64,000 bases of DNA from Zobellella iuensis (GTDB lineage: Bacteria > Pseudomonadota > Gammaproteobacteria > Enterobacterales > Aeromonadaceae), in contig NZ_JAERTZ010000036.1 in NCBI RefSeq assembly GCF_016746085.1, positions 62,001 through 126,000 of the forward strand, read 5' to 3'. This document shows positions 46,749-55,020 of the stretch, piece by piece. The first letter of the stretch is position 1, and every line of letters begins with the position of its first letter. The translations under genes were made by a program, and so were the position numbers. The notes beneath the pieces were generated by a model. The model was not told the DNA's origin, made no database searches, and was given only the letters and a program-made list of their open reading frames with translations.

Positions 46749-47510
46749 TCAGGCGACGGCGAGGGAGTCCAGGGTGGCGGTGAGTTCGGCCCGCAGTGCC
46801 ACCACTTCCCCGATGATCATCAGCACCGGGCCGCTCGGTTTCAGGGTGGCGGCGGTGGCGGTCAGCCGGCCCAGTTCGGTAGTGGTGATCTGCTGGGCGG
46901 TGGTGGTTCCGGATTCAATCAGTGCCACAGGAAGCCGGGCCGGACAGCCTTCGGCCAGCAGCCGGGGCTGGATCTCGGCGGCCTGCTCCAGCCCCATATA
47001 GAACACCAGGGTCTGGCCGGCCTGGGCCAGGGCGGACCAGCCCCGGAACTCGCCACCCTGCTGCAGGTGGCCGGTGACCAGGGTCACGGCGCGGGACAGG
47101 CCCCGATGGGTGAGCGGGATCAGGCCGGAGGCGGCGCAGCCCAGGGCGGCGGTGATGCCGGGCACCACGCTGAAGGGGATGCCGTGCTGGCGGAGGTAAA
47201 GCGCCTCTTCGCCGCCGCGGCCGAAGATGAAGGGATCGCCGCCTTTCAGCCTGACCACCCGCTTACCTGTTCTGGCCAGCCGCACCAGCACGGCACAGAT
47301 GTCTTCCTGGCGGGCGCTGGCCTTGCCGCAGCGCTTGCCCATCTCGATGCGTTTCACGCCGGCCGGGATCAGCGCCAGTATGTCGGGGCTGACCAGGCTG
47401 TCGTACACCACCACTTCGGCCTGCTCGATGGCGCGCAGGGCCTTGAGGGTGAGCAGCTCGGGATCGCCGGGGCCGGCGCCGACCAGGGTGACATTCATGC
47501 TTTGGCTCAT
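46749..47510 (-). CDS. cobA: Uroporphyrinogen-III C-methyltransferase
   Basis: 253 residues of the SUMT type. It methylates uroporphyrinogen III to precorrin-2, the precursor of the siroheme needed by NirB. The motif VGAGPGDPELLTLKALRAIE (residues 10-29), GGDPFIFGRGGEEALYL near 92 and VVPGITAALGCAASGLIPLTHRG near 115 are diagnostic. It stands alone rather than fused to CysG oxidase/ferrochelatase, so those steps must come from elsewhere. It has its own sigma-54-like promoter. Confidence 0.96.
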   Translation of the reverse strand: MSQSMNVTLVGAGPGDPELLTLKALRAIEQAEVVVYDSLVSPDILALIPAGVKRIEMGKRCGKASARQEDICAVLVRLARTGKRVVRLKGGDPFIFGRGGEEALYLRQHGIPFSVVPGITAALGCAASGLIPLTHRGLSRAVTLVTGHLQQGGEFRGWSALAQAGQTLVFYMGLEQAAEIQPRLLAEGCPARLPVALIESGTTTAQQITTTELGRLTATAATLKPSGPVLMIIGEVVALRAELTATLDSLAVA

Positions 47511-47579
47511 TGCTTCTCTCCTTTGCCGCGGAGGCTGTTATCCTGTTTCCGCCCCGACGGGGTGGTGCTGCACAGGATT

Positions 47580-47596
47580 AAGCAAAAGCGGTGCCA
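47580..47596 (-). promoter_or_regulatory. Sigma-54 promoter of cobA
   Basis: The minus strand reads TGGCACCGCTTTTGCTT, with GG and GC exactly 10 bp apart and TTGC intact at -12. Transcription is predicted from about 47570, giving a 60-nt leader to the cobA start. Confidence 0.7.
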
Positions 47597-47646
47597 CTTT
47601 GAATTGTGGGATAAATCAGCGCCTTGCGCCCGGCTGGGCGCTGGCC

Positions 47647-47684
47647 TTGCACCATGACAAGGCGTTGGCCTCAAGCTGGTGCAA
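47647..47684. promoter_or_regulatory. NtrC-like enhancer upstream of cobA
   Basis: A perfect 8-bp inverted pair, TTGCACCA (47647-47654) and TGGTGCAA (47677-47684), with centres 30 bp apart. Read inward, each arm continues as TTGCACCA-N6-GGC, the shape of a half-degenerate NtrC site. It is centred about 95 bp upstream of the predicted cobA start. Confidence 0.55.
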
Positions 47685-47692
47685 ATGCTGCA

Positions 47693-48499
47693 CTAAGGGC
47701 GGGGAGCCACCTGGCCCAGGCCCAGCAGCAGCCGATCCAGCAGCAGCGCGGCCAGGAGGGCGCCGCCCAGGCCCAGCAGGGCCCTCGCCCGGGCATCCTG
47801 GTCGTCCTGGCCCAGCTCGGTCAGAATAAAGTGGCCCAGCCCCTGGGACTGGAGCGCCATTTCGGCCAGGAGCAGTACCAGCCAGGCCAGGGCCAGGGGC
47901 AGGCGCAAGCCCTGGAGCAGGGCCTGGGCCAGGTTGCCGGCGCTGGCCCGGCCCCGTGCGGCCCTGGCCACGCCATACAGGGCCGGCGCCAGGCAGCCCA
48001 GCAGTATGCAGCCCAGCAGCATGCTGGTGCCGCCGGGCAGGGGACTCAGCAGCAGGGCGGCCAGTACCGGGGGAAGCGGCAACAGCCAGGACAGCAACAT
48101 TCCCGGCCTGGCCCCGATCCGGCGATGACCCCGTACCAGCAGCAGGCCGGCAGGCACCGCCAGCAGGGCTGTCAGGGCGAAACCGGCCAGCACCCGCTGC
48201 AGGCTGAGCAGGAGCTGATCGAAGAAGGTGGGCGTACGCTCGAAGGCGGGGAGCAGGGGCAGGGGATCGGCGTCTGCATCCTGCTCCAGCCGTTGCTGCA
48301 GCTCGGCCTGGTAGAAGGTGCGCTCCCTGTCCTGCTCGGCTTTGTGCTCCTTCAGCAGTTGCACCAGTTGCCCGCCCAGTTGCAGGGGACCGGGGAGATG
48401 GGGCGGCAGGCTGGCCAGCCCTTGCCACAGCACCAGGGCGAGCAGGGCCGCGGGCAGGCACCAACGGGGAGCGAGGCGGGCGGGGGGAGTGATTTTCAT
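47693..48499 (-). CDS. NrtB-like permease lacking the EAA loop (orphan)
   Basis: 268 residues with about six membrane helices and a good AGGAGA box at the start. Its C-terminal part aligns by eye with the window's own NrtB: GLRLPLALAWLVLLLAEMA...GLGHFI against GLRIGVGLSWLAIVAAEML...GIGFFI. The cytoplasmic EAA region that couples permease to ATPase is replaced by a short Arg/Ala-rich stretch (RAARGRASAGNLAQALLQ). An unusual charged segment (KEHKAEQDRERTFYQAELQQ) follows the first helix. It sits between nasA and cobA, far from nrtABC. It is either a decayed paralogue or a protein with a new role. Confidence 0.7.
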   Translation of the reverse strand: MKITPPARLAPRWCLPAALLALVLWQGLASLPPHLPGPLQLGGQLVQLLKEHKAEQDRERTFYQAELQQRLEQDADADPLPLLPAFERTPTFFDQLLLSLQRVLAGFALTALLAVPAGLLLVRGHRRIGARPGMLLSWLLPLPPVLAALLLSPLPGGTSMLLGCILLGCLAPALYGVARAARGRASAGNLAQALLQGLRLPLALAWLVLLLAEMALQSQGLGHFILTELGQDDQDARARALLGLGGALLAALLLDRLLLGLGQVAPRP

Positions 48500-48582
48500 G
48501 TTCGATTCTCCTGGAGAAGGCGGGAGTCGGCCGGACCTTCCATTGGAGATTCAAAAAGCGCGCCATATATTAATTTATTGAT

Positions 48583-48612
48583 AAAAAAAAGCTCCCATGC
48601 GAACAGGGGAGC
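48583..48612 (-). terminator. Intrinsic terminator between nasA and the orphan permease
   Basis: On the minus strand GCTCCC/GGGAGC encloses a ten-base loop and is followed by eight T residues (48583-48590). It lies about 90 bp after the nasA stop and 85 bp before the permease start, an AT-rich spot that may also hold a promoter for the latter. Confidence 0.8.
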
Positions 48613-48700
48613 CAGCCAAATGGCACAGTCTGGAGGAAACGGCTCGGGACGGGCCCGAGATAACGAGAACATCGGTACGGGGAGCCGGGCCTGTGCCCGG

Positions 48701-51310
48701 TCAGATGTTTTCTCCCTGAAGTTGGGGGTGGCACACCGCCAGGATCTGTTTCAGCTCCGGTACGCAGGAGCCGCAGCGGGTGCCGCACTTGAGCAGCTGT
48801 TGCAACTGGGGCAGCTCGGTGATGTCATTTTGCGCTATGGCGCGACGGATCTGGTCCTCGCTCACGCTCCAGCAGCTGCACACCAGCTTGCTGTTGCCGG
48901 CCAGGGCCTGGCTCAGCTGGCCGAGCAGCAGGCTGGGCTGCAGGGCGGTGCCGATCAGGGCCGCCAGCGGATCCGGGTTGATATGCCAGGGCGACAGCCC
49001 CAGCAGCAACAGGCCGGCGATCTTGCCCTGTTCCAGCGCCACCAGCAGCCTGCCCTGGGGCAGGGGCCAGTCCAGCCAGCTGCCTTCGGCGGTCAGGCTG
49101 GCCCTGAACTGCTCGGCGGAGGTGTCGGTGCCGGCCAGGCTCCAGCACTCGCCCTGGGCCAGGGGGCGGCGGCTCCACCATGCCGGCAGCAGGGCCGGCA
49201 CCTCGGTCGCTATCCAGCTGGCCTGCCACTGGAGTTCGACGGGGCTGGCCTGTACCCGGTTCTGTTTGAACGCGGGCTGGCCGGAGAGCGAGCAACCACG
49301 GGCCTCGACCAGATCGTTGATACGGCCGCCGGCGCTGAATTCCTCGCTCCAGTGCATGGGCACGAATACCTGGCCGGGCGCCATGCCGTCGTCGGCCACC
49401 GGCCGGACCAGGGTGCGGCCGTATTCGTTGTGCAGTTCGATAAGCTCGGCCCGTTCCAGGCCGAGCGCGGCCAGGGTGTCCGGGTGGAGCTGGGCCTGGG
49501 GCTCGGTGGCCGCCGCCATCAGCCGGGCCACGTGGCCGGTGCGGCTCATGGTGTGCCACTGATCCCGCAGCCGGCCGGTATTGAGCAGCAGCCCGGCCGG
49601 CTCGACGGCGGCGGACGGCTCGGCCGAGCGCAGCCGCGCCTTGCCGTCGGGGGTGGCGAAACGGCCATCGGCGAACAGCCGGGCCGGGCCGCCATCCTGG
49701 CCGGCCAGGGGCCAGCTGCGCGGGGTCATGGCATCGTACTCGGCGTCGCTCAGTTCGCTCAGGGCGGAGATATCGAACAGTCGCTCGCCGCCGTTTTCGA
49801 AACCGGTGAGGGCGGCGTGCTCGCGGAAGATATCGGCGGCCGAGTCGAAGGCAAAGGCCTGCTCGAAGCCCATGCTCCTGGCCACCTGGCACAGGGCCCA
49901 CCAGTCCGGCCGGGCGGCGCCGGGGGCCGGCTTGAAGGGACGCTGGCGGGAGAGGATGCGCGCCGAGTTGGTCACGGTGCCGTCCTTCTCGCCCCAGCCG
50001 GCGGCAGGCAGCAGCACCTGGGCCAGTTTGGCGGTGTCGGTATTGGGGCTGATGTCGGAGACGATCAGCAGCTCACAGCTGGCCAGGGCGCGGCGGGCCC
50101 GGTCGCTGTCCGGCAGCGATACCGCCGGGTTGGTACCCATCACCCACAGGGCCTTGATCTCGCCGCGTTCTATCGCCGCTATCATGTCCATGGCCTTGTG
50201 GCCGGGAGCCTGGGCCAGGCGGTCGGTGTTCCAGAAACGGGCGACCTTGTCCCGGTTGGCCGGGGCGAAGTCCATGTGGGCCGCCAGCTGGTTGGCCAGG
50301 CCGCCCACTTCGCGTCCGCCCATGGCGTTGGGCTGGCCGGTGAGCGAGAAGGGGGCGGCGCCCGGCTTGCCGATGCGGCCGGTGAGCAGGTGGCAGTTGA
50401 TGATGGCGCCGGCGTTGAGGGTGCCCTGCAGCGACTGGTTGATGCCCATGCAGAACAGGGTCAGGGTCTGGGGGTGGTCCAGGAACAGCTGGTAAAAGCG
50501 CTCGAGCTGGGCGATGGCCAGGCCGGTGGCCTCGGCCACCCGCTCGGGGCGGTATTCGGGCGCCGACAGCTGGCGCTGCAGCTCGTCGAAACCGGCGACG
50601 TGCCGCTCCACGAAGTGGCGATCCAGGCGGTCGCTGTCCAGGATGCGGCGGGCCAGGCCGTTGAACAGCATCAGATCCGAGCCCGGGGTGATGGCCAGGT
50701 GCAAATCCGCCTGCTGAGCGGTGGCGGTGGCGCGGGGATCTATCACTACCCACTGCTGGTGCGGGTTGGCGGCCTTGGCGGCTTCCAGCCGGCGGAACAG
50801 CACCGGGTGGGTCCAGGCGGTGTTGGCGCCGACGATCACCACCAGCTCGGCCAGGTCGAGATCCTCGTAGCTGGCCGGCACCGCGTCCTCGCCGAAGGCG
50901 TGCTGGTGGGCGGCCACGGCGGAGGACATGCACAGCCGGGAGTTGGTGTCGATATTGGCCGAGCCGATAAAGCCCTTCATCAGCTTGTTGGCCACATAGT
51001 AGTCTTCGGTCAGCATCTGGCCCGAGCCGTAGAAGGCGACGGCGCCGGGGCCGTGGCGTTCGATCAGCTCGCCGAAGCGGCGGGCGATATGGTCGACGGC
51101 CCGGGGCCAGTCCACCTGCTCGCCGTTCACCCGCGGGTAAAGCAGGCGGCTGGGCAGGCTCTGGCTTTCGCCCAGCGCCATGCCTTTCACGCACAGCGCG
51201 CCGAGGTTGGCGGGATGACCGGCATCGCCGCTGGGGGTGCCCTGGCTGTCGACCTTAACGCCGCAGCCAACGCCGCAATAGGGGCAGGTGGTATGGATCG
51301 AAGCTGTCAT
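48701..51310 (-). CDS. nasA: Assimilatory nitrate reductase catalytic subunit
   Basis: 869 residues from the ATG at 51310 (AAGG box); a GTG upstream is less likely. The N-terminal [4Fe-4S] motif CPYCGVGCGV (residues 8-17) leads into molybdopterin oxidoreductase domains (NIDTNSRLCMSSAVAAHQHAFG near 140; VLLPAAGWGEKDGTVTNSAR near 430). A molybdopterin dinucleotide-binding domain and a C-terminal Bfd-like [2Fe-2S] tail follow (CSCWSVSEDQIRRAI...CGTRCGSC, about 815-860). The tail may accept electrons directly, as no separate NasC-type reductase is present. No signal peptide: cytoplasmic. Confidence 0.97.
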   Translation of the reverse strand: MTASIHTTCPYCGVGCGVKVDSQGTPSGDAGHPANLGALCVKGMALGESQSLPSRLLYPRVNGEQVDWPRAVDHIARRFGELIERHGPGAVAFYGSGQMLTEDYYVANKLMKGFIGSANIDTNSRLCMSSAVAAHQHAFGEDAVPASYEDLDLAELVVIVGANTAWTHPVLFRRLEAAKAANPHQQWVVIDPRATATAQQADLHLAITPGSDLMLFNGLARRILDSDRLDRHFVERHVAGFDELQRQLSAPEYRPERVAEATGLAIAQLERFYQLFLDHPQTLTLFCMGINQSLQGTLNAGAIINCHLLTGRIGKPGAAPFSLTGQPNAMGGREVGGLANQLAAHMDFAPANRDKVARFWNTDRLAQAPGHKAMDMIAAIERGEIKALWVMGTNPAVSLPDSDRARRALASCELLIVSDISPNTDTAKLAQVLLPAAGWGEKDGTVTNSARILSRQRPFKPAPGAARPDWWALCQVARSMGFEQAFAFDSAADIFREHAALTGFENGGERLFDISALSELSDAEYDAMTPRSWPLAGQDGGPARLFADGRFATPDGKARLRSAEPSAAVEPAGLLLNTGRLRDQWHTMSRTGHVARLMAAATEPQAQLHPDTLAALGLERAELIELHNEYGRTLVRPVADDGMAPGQVFVPMHWSEEFSAGGRINDLVEARGCSLSGQPAFKQNRVQASPVELQWQASWIATEVPALLPAWWSRRPLAQGECWSLAGTDTSAEQFRASLTAEGSWLDWPLPQGRLLVALEQGKIAGLLLLGLSPWHINPDPLAALIGTALQPSLLLGQLSQALAGNSKLVCSCWSVSEDQIRRAIAQNDITELPQLQQLLKCGTRCGSCVPELKQILAVCHPQLQGENI

Positions 51311-51348
51311 AGTGGCCTTGTAAAGATTAAGTGACTCTGTCACGGATG

Positions 51349-51365
51349 AAGCAAGGCCTGTGCCA
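51349..51365 (-). promoter_or_regulatory. Sigma-54 promoter of nasA
   Basis: The minus strand reads TGGCACAGGCCTTGCTT, with GG and GC exactly 10 bp apart and both core elements matching consensus. Start predicted near 51340, leaving a leader of only about 30 nt with no attenuator. Confidence 0.75.
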
Positions 51366-51417
51366 TGATGTGATTTTCTTTGTTATCAATAAATTAACAG
51401 TTCGCCGGAAACGGCGG

Positions 51418-51455
51418 TTGCACAATCATAAGGCAGGGGCCATATGATGGTGCAA
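51418..51455. promoter_or_regulatory. NtrC-like enhancer upstream of nasA
   Basis: A 16-bp imperfect inverted repeat (14 of 16): TTGCACAATCATAAGG at 51418-51433 and, on the other strand, TTGCACCATCATATGG at 51455-51440. The two TTGCAC ends are centred 30 bp apart, exactly as before cobA. The element is centred about 96 bp upstream of the predicted start, a normal distance for NtrC. Confidence 0.6.
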
Positions 51456-51517
51456 TGCCGTGGGCAGGGGAGGCCAGGCAGGCGGCCGGAGCCGCCTGCG
51501 CGCGAGGGCTTCCGGAC

Positions 51518-52819
51518 TTAGCGCTTGAGCCCGTTGTTGATGTCCACCAGATCCTGCTCGGTCAGGTTGCCGGCGGCCAGTTTGAGCTGCAACTGGCTCA
51601 GGATGTAGTTGTAGCGGGCGGCGGACAGGTTCTGCTTGGCGTTATACAGCTGGCGGGTGGCGTTGAGCACATCCACTATGGTACGGGTGCCGACCTCGTA
51701 GCCGGCCTCGGTGGCACTGAGCGCGCTCTCGGCGGACACCACGAACTGTTCGAAGGCACGGATGGAACCTATGGCCGCATTGACGTCGTTGAAGGACGAG
51801 TACACCTGGCTCTGCACCGAGCGGAAGCTGCGCTCCAGCTGTTCGCTGGCCGCCACGTAGTTGTACTGGGCCTGCTTGATTTGGGAGCCGGTGGCGCCAC
51901 CGGTGAACACCGGCAGTGACAGCGACAGCCCGACGGTGCCCTCGTTGAGGGTGCCGTCGTTCTGGTTATTGTTCTTGTAGTCGCTGTAATTGCTGCTCAG
52001 ACCGGCGTTCAGATCCAGGGTCGGCAGGCGTCCGGACTGGGCCAGGCCGATCTGCTCGCTGGCGATGTCCTTGTTGATGCGCTGGTTGTGCAGCTCGAGG
52101 TTCTGCTCCAGGGCGATCTCCAGCCAGGCATCGGCGGCGGCGGTGGGGCGCTGGGGGCTGAAGGTGTCGGTATTGAGCTCGTTGAGCCGCGCATAGCTGA
52201 TGCCGGTGAGCTCGCGCAGCACCTCCCGGGCGTTGTTGACCGCGTTTTCCGCGCTGATTTCCTCGGCCAGGGCCTGGTCGTACTGGGCCTGGGCCTCATG
52301 CACGTCGGTCATGGCGCTCAGGCCCACCTCGAAGCGCTGCCGGGTCTGATCCAGCTGGCGGCTGACCGCTTCCTTGTTGGCCTGCACGAAGCTCAGGGTA
52401 TCCTGGGCGTTGAGCACGTCGAAATAGGCCTGGGTGGCACGCACGATCAGGGCCTGCTGTACCTGCTTGTAACTGACTTCGCTCTGGGCGGCCGCCTTTT
52501 CGGTGATGTCCAGGTTGATCCAGTTGGCGCGGCGGTACAGCGCCTGGCCCAGGGTGGCCCCCACATTGGCGGCGCTGCGGGTGGTGCGGTCGTCCTTGTT
52601 GCTCTGGGTGTAGCTGGTGCCGGCCCCCAGGTTGACCTGGGGCAGCAAGGCCGCGCGGGACTCGTTGATCCTTTCGAAGGCGGCGTCACGGCGCGCCTTG
52701 GCTTCGCGCACCTGGGGATCGTTCTGGGTCGCCTGCCGGTAGATATCCAGCAAGTCTTCGGCCTGGGCCGGGCCTGTTACGCAGAAGAGCACCAGGGTCG
52801 ACAACAGCGTTTTTTTCAT
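51518..52819 (-). CDS. tolC: Outer-membrane efflux channel TolC
   Basis: 433 residues from the ATG at 52819 (MKKTLLSTLVLFCVTGPAQA signal peptide, AAAGG box). Two OEP repeats form the trimeric channel-tunnel: LLDIYRQATQNDPQVREAKARRDAA begins the first, and AWLEIALEQNLELHNQRIN near residue 230 the second. The C-terminus ends shortly after LVDINNGL and lacks the long variable tail of E. coli TolC. It serves tripartite drug and toxin exporters. Divergent from nudF, as in E. coli. Confidence 0.96.
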   Translation of the reverse strand: MKKTLLSTLVLFCVTGPAQAEDLLDIYRQATQNDPQVREAKARRDAAFERINESRAALLPQVNLGAGTSYTQSNKDDRTTRSAANVGATLGQALYRRANWINLDITEKAAAQSEVSYKQVQQALIVRATQAYFDVLNAQDTLSFVQANKEAVSRQLDQTRQRFEVGLSAMTDVHEAQAQYDQALAEEISAENAVNNAREVLRELTGISYARLNELNTDTFSPQRPTAAADAWLEIALEQNLELHNQRINKDIASEQIGLAQSGRLPTLDLNAGLSSNYSDYKNNNQNDGTLNEGTVGLSLSLPVFTGGATGSQIKQAQYNYVAASEQLERSFRSVQSQVYSSFNDVNAAIGSIRAFEQFVVSAESALSATEAGYEVGTRTIVDVLNATRQLYNAKQNLSAARYNYILSQLQLKLAAGNLTEQDLVDINNGLKR

Positions 52820-52963
52820 TATGTAGCCTTTAATAACGGATGGACCAATTATCGCCGTGCTGGGGGCAGGCATCTTGTTTTCGTGGTTCAGTATAACGGT
52901 AGCGTGACCGTTTTTCGTTGCAGTAATATGGGGATAGCGGTGAACAGGGGCGCCACCCACTTA

Positions 52964-52981
52964 TGAATGAACGTTCATTCA
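52964..52981. promoter_or_regulatory. 18-bp perfect palindrome between tolC and nudF
   Basis: TGAATGAACGTTCATTCA is a perfect palindrome, the size and style of a TetR-family operator. It overlaps a likely -35 region of nudF (a TAAAAT -10 lies about 20 bp downstream) and is about 145 bp before the tolC start. No TetR gene is in the window. Confidence 0.5.
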
Positions 52982-53032
52982 CATTGGCGCTAGTCTAAAA
53001 TCTGCCGATTAAATGTCAAGACGGGAGTCGAG

Positions 53033-53653
53033 ATGACCAAGAAAAACCACCCCAGCTTCGGCCGGGAGGATATGCAACTGCTGGCCGAAGAGGTAGGCTA
53101 CCGGGGTTTTTTCCGGCTGCTCAAGGTGCGCCTCAAACACCGGCTGTTCGCCGGTGGCTGGGGGCCAACGCTGACCCGTGAGCTGTTCGACCGGGGCCAT
53201 GCCGCCGCCGTGCTGCCCTATGATCCGGGGCGGGATGAAGTGGTGCTGGTGGAGCAGTTCCGGGTGGGCGCCATTCACGACCAGCACAGCCCCTGGCTGC
53301 TGGAGATAGTGGCGGGCATGGTGGAGGAGGGCGAGTCGGAGGAAGAGGTGGTGCGTCGCGAGGCGCAGGAAGAGGCGGGGCTGACCCTGAAAACCCTGAC
53401 CCGGGCGCTCAGCTATTTTTCCAGCCCCGGCGGCTGCAGCGAGCGCATCACCGTCTTTATCGGTGAGGTGGATGCCGCCGAGGCCGCCGACCATGCCGGC
53501 CTGGTTCACGAGGGCGAGGATATCCGGGTGCATCGCCTGCCCCGGGCCTTGGCGATGGAGTGGCTGGCGCAAGGAAAAATAGATAATGCCGCCAGCGTGA
53601 TCGCACTACAATGGTTGGAACTGCACCGTGGCAACTGGCCCGCCGGTGCCTGA
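53033..53653 (+). CDS. nudF: ADP-ribose pyrophosphatase NudF
   Basis: 206 residues with a Nudix fold that hydrolyses ADP-ribose to AMP and ribose-5-phosphate. The Nudix box (GMVEEGESEEEVVRREAQEEAG, about residues 98-119) has all its catalytic Glu residues, and the downstream SSPGGCSERITVFIGEVD is typical of NudF. Conserved position opposite tolC and upstream of yqiB. Confidence 0.96.
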   Translation: MTKKNHPSFGREDMQLLAEEVGYRGFFRLLKVRLKHRLFAGGWGPTLTRELFDRGHAAAVLPYDPGRDEVVLVEQFRVGAIHDQHSPWLLEIVAGMVEEGESEEEVVRREAQEEAGLTLKTLTRALSYFSSPGGCSERITVFIGEVDAAEAADHAGLVHEGEDIRVHRLPRALAMEWLAQGKIDNAASVIALQWLELHRGNWPAGA

Positions 53654-53673
53654 GTCGAAGAGAGGAGAAGCCG

Positions 53674-54117
53674 TTGGTTTCGGTGAACACCACCCGTAAA
53701 CATGTCCCGGATCTGAAGGCGTTGCAGCGCACCTGCGACACCAACTATCTGGCGTTGATGAAGCTGTTGCCCAGGGCGGCCGTGGCGGGCGAGAGCGTGT
53801 CGGTGGGGATCAGCGAGCAGGTGCTCTTTGTATTGCGGGTGCTGGAGATCGCCCCCTACACCTGGCATGTGTCCATCGAACAATGTACCCCCGGCCTGCC
53901 CTGCTTTATGCGCATGAAGGTCAGGGTGCGGCTCTATCACGACGTGCGCATGGCCGAAGTGTGTGCCAGTCAGCAGATTTTTACCCTGCAACCGAGTTAT
54001 GATTACCCCAATAAAAACATGCACCATCCCAATGAAAAAGAACAGGTTAACCTCTTTCTGGCCGAGTGGCTGAGATGTTGCCTATACCACGGATTCAGCA
54101 CGGTCAAACAGCTTTGA
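53674..54117 (+). CDS. yqiB: DUF1249 family protein YqiB
   Basis: 147 residues if started at the TTG at 53674, which has an AGGAG box 6 bp upstream; E. coli YqiB has 140. The C-terminal half is highly conserved (VRLYHDVRMAEVCASQQIF; YDYPNKNMHHPNEKEQVNLFLAEWLRCCL). Biochemical function unknown. A GTG at 53683 is an alternative start. The stop overlaps the cpdA reading frame, so the two are co-translated. Confidence 0.88.
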   Translation: MVSVNTTRKHVPDLKALQRTCDTNYLALMKLLPRAAVAGESVSVGISEQVLFVLRVLEIAPYTWHVSIEQCTPGLPCFMRMKVRVRLYHDVRMAEVCASQQIFTLQPSYDYPNKNMHHPNEKEQVNLFLAEWLRCCLYHGFSTVKQL

Positions 54118-54959
54118 ACAGGGCAACGACACAATCAGAAGCCACCCGGCTCCACCCCCATAGCGCCGATGGCGTGATCGAGCTGCTGCAGATCACCGAT
54201 ACTCACCTGTTCGCCGGTGCCGAGGCCGACCTGCTGGGCATCGCCCCCTGGCACAGCTGCCGGGCGGTGGTCGACGCCATCCTGGAGGACGACAGCCCCC
54301 GGGATCTGATCCTGGCCACCGGCGACCTGTCCCAGGATCACAGCCCCGAGTCCTACCGGCAGTTTACCCGGTTGATGGCGGAGCTGGCGCCGCCGGTGTT
54401 CTGGTTGCCGGGCAACCACGACGACGCCCCGGTGATGCAGGCCGAGCTGGATGCCGCCGGCATCAGCAACGCCAAGCAGCTGCTGTGCGGCAACTGGCAG
54501 ATACTGTTGCTCGACACCCAGCTGCGCGGCGCCGTACACGGCGAGCTGGCGGCGGAGCAGCTCGAACTGCTGGAGCGGGCGATCAATGACTACCCCCGCC
54601 ACCACCTGCTGGTGGCGGTGCACCACCAGGCGGTGCCGGTGGGCTGCGCCTGGCTGGATCAGCACAACCTGCGCAACGCCGGCGAGCTCAAGCAACGGCT
54701 GGCGCGGCACCGGGCCGCCAAGGTGGTGCTGTTCGGCCATGTGCACCAGGGCTTCGACGAAGTTCATGACGGGGTACGCTACCTGGCCAGCCCCTCCACC
54801 TGCATCCAGTTCAAGCCCCTGTCCGACGATTTCGCCCTGGATCATACCGCGCCGGGCTGGCGCGCCCTGTCGCTTTATCCCGACGGCCGGCTCAGCACCC
54901 AGGTATGGCGGTTGCCACCCGACGCCTTCGTGCCCGACTTCAGCGCCACCGGTTATTAA
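54066..54959 (+). CDS. cpdA: 3',5'-cyclic-AMP phosphodiesterase CpdA
   Basis: Up to 297 residues; the start is uncertain. ATGs at 54066 or 54075 overlap yqiB by about 50 bp, while a TTG at 54114 would overlap the yqiB stop as TTGA and give 281 residues, nearer the 275 of E. coli. The calcineurin-like metallophosphoesterase motifs are complete: LQITDTHLF, ATGDLSQD, LPGNHDD, VAVHHQAVPVG and GHVHQGFD. It degrades cAMP and so dampens Crp signalling. Part of the nudF-yqiB-cpdA operon. Confidence 0.93.
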   Translation: MAEMLPIPRIQHGQTALNRATTQSEATRLHPHSADGVIELLQITDTHLFAGAEADLLGIAPWHSCRAVVDAILEDDSPRDLILATGDLSQDHSPESYRQFTRLMAELAPPVFWLPGNHDDAPVMQAELDAAGISNAKQLLCGNWQILLLDTQLRGAVHGELAAEQLELLERAINDYPRHHLLVAVHHQAVPVGCAWLDQHNLRNAGELKQRLARHRAAKVVLFGHVHQGFDEVHDGVRYLASPSTCIQFKPLSDDFALDHTAPGWRALSLYPDGRLSTQVWRLPPDAFVPDFSATGY

Positions 54960-55020
54960 ATAGCTGGCGTATTTCTTGCTTCCGTTGGTTCAAGCCTTTT
55001 ATGTCCAACGGAGCAAGACC

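Noticed and set aside
48583-48703. A second ANTAR-type attenuator between nasA and the permease gene
   Set aside because: Hairpins and a terminator are present, but no loop is a hexaloop with A1 and G4, so I call it only a terminator.
47624-51334. A very long plus-strand open frame (over 1200 codons) opposite nasA and the permease
   Set aside because: It is antisense to nasA, has no ribosome site or domain, and is Gly/Ala/His/Gln-rich, as expected from the complement of GC-rich coding DNA. Similar long frames opposite putA, glnE, hldE, nirB and parE were rejected for the same reason.
51311-51348. An attenuator in the nasA leader
   Set aside because: The predicted leader is about 30 nt, too short for two hairpins and a terminator, and no T tract is present.
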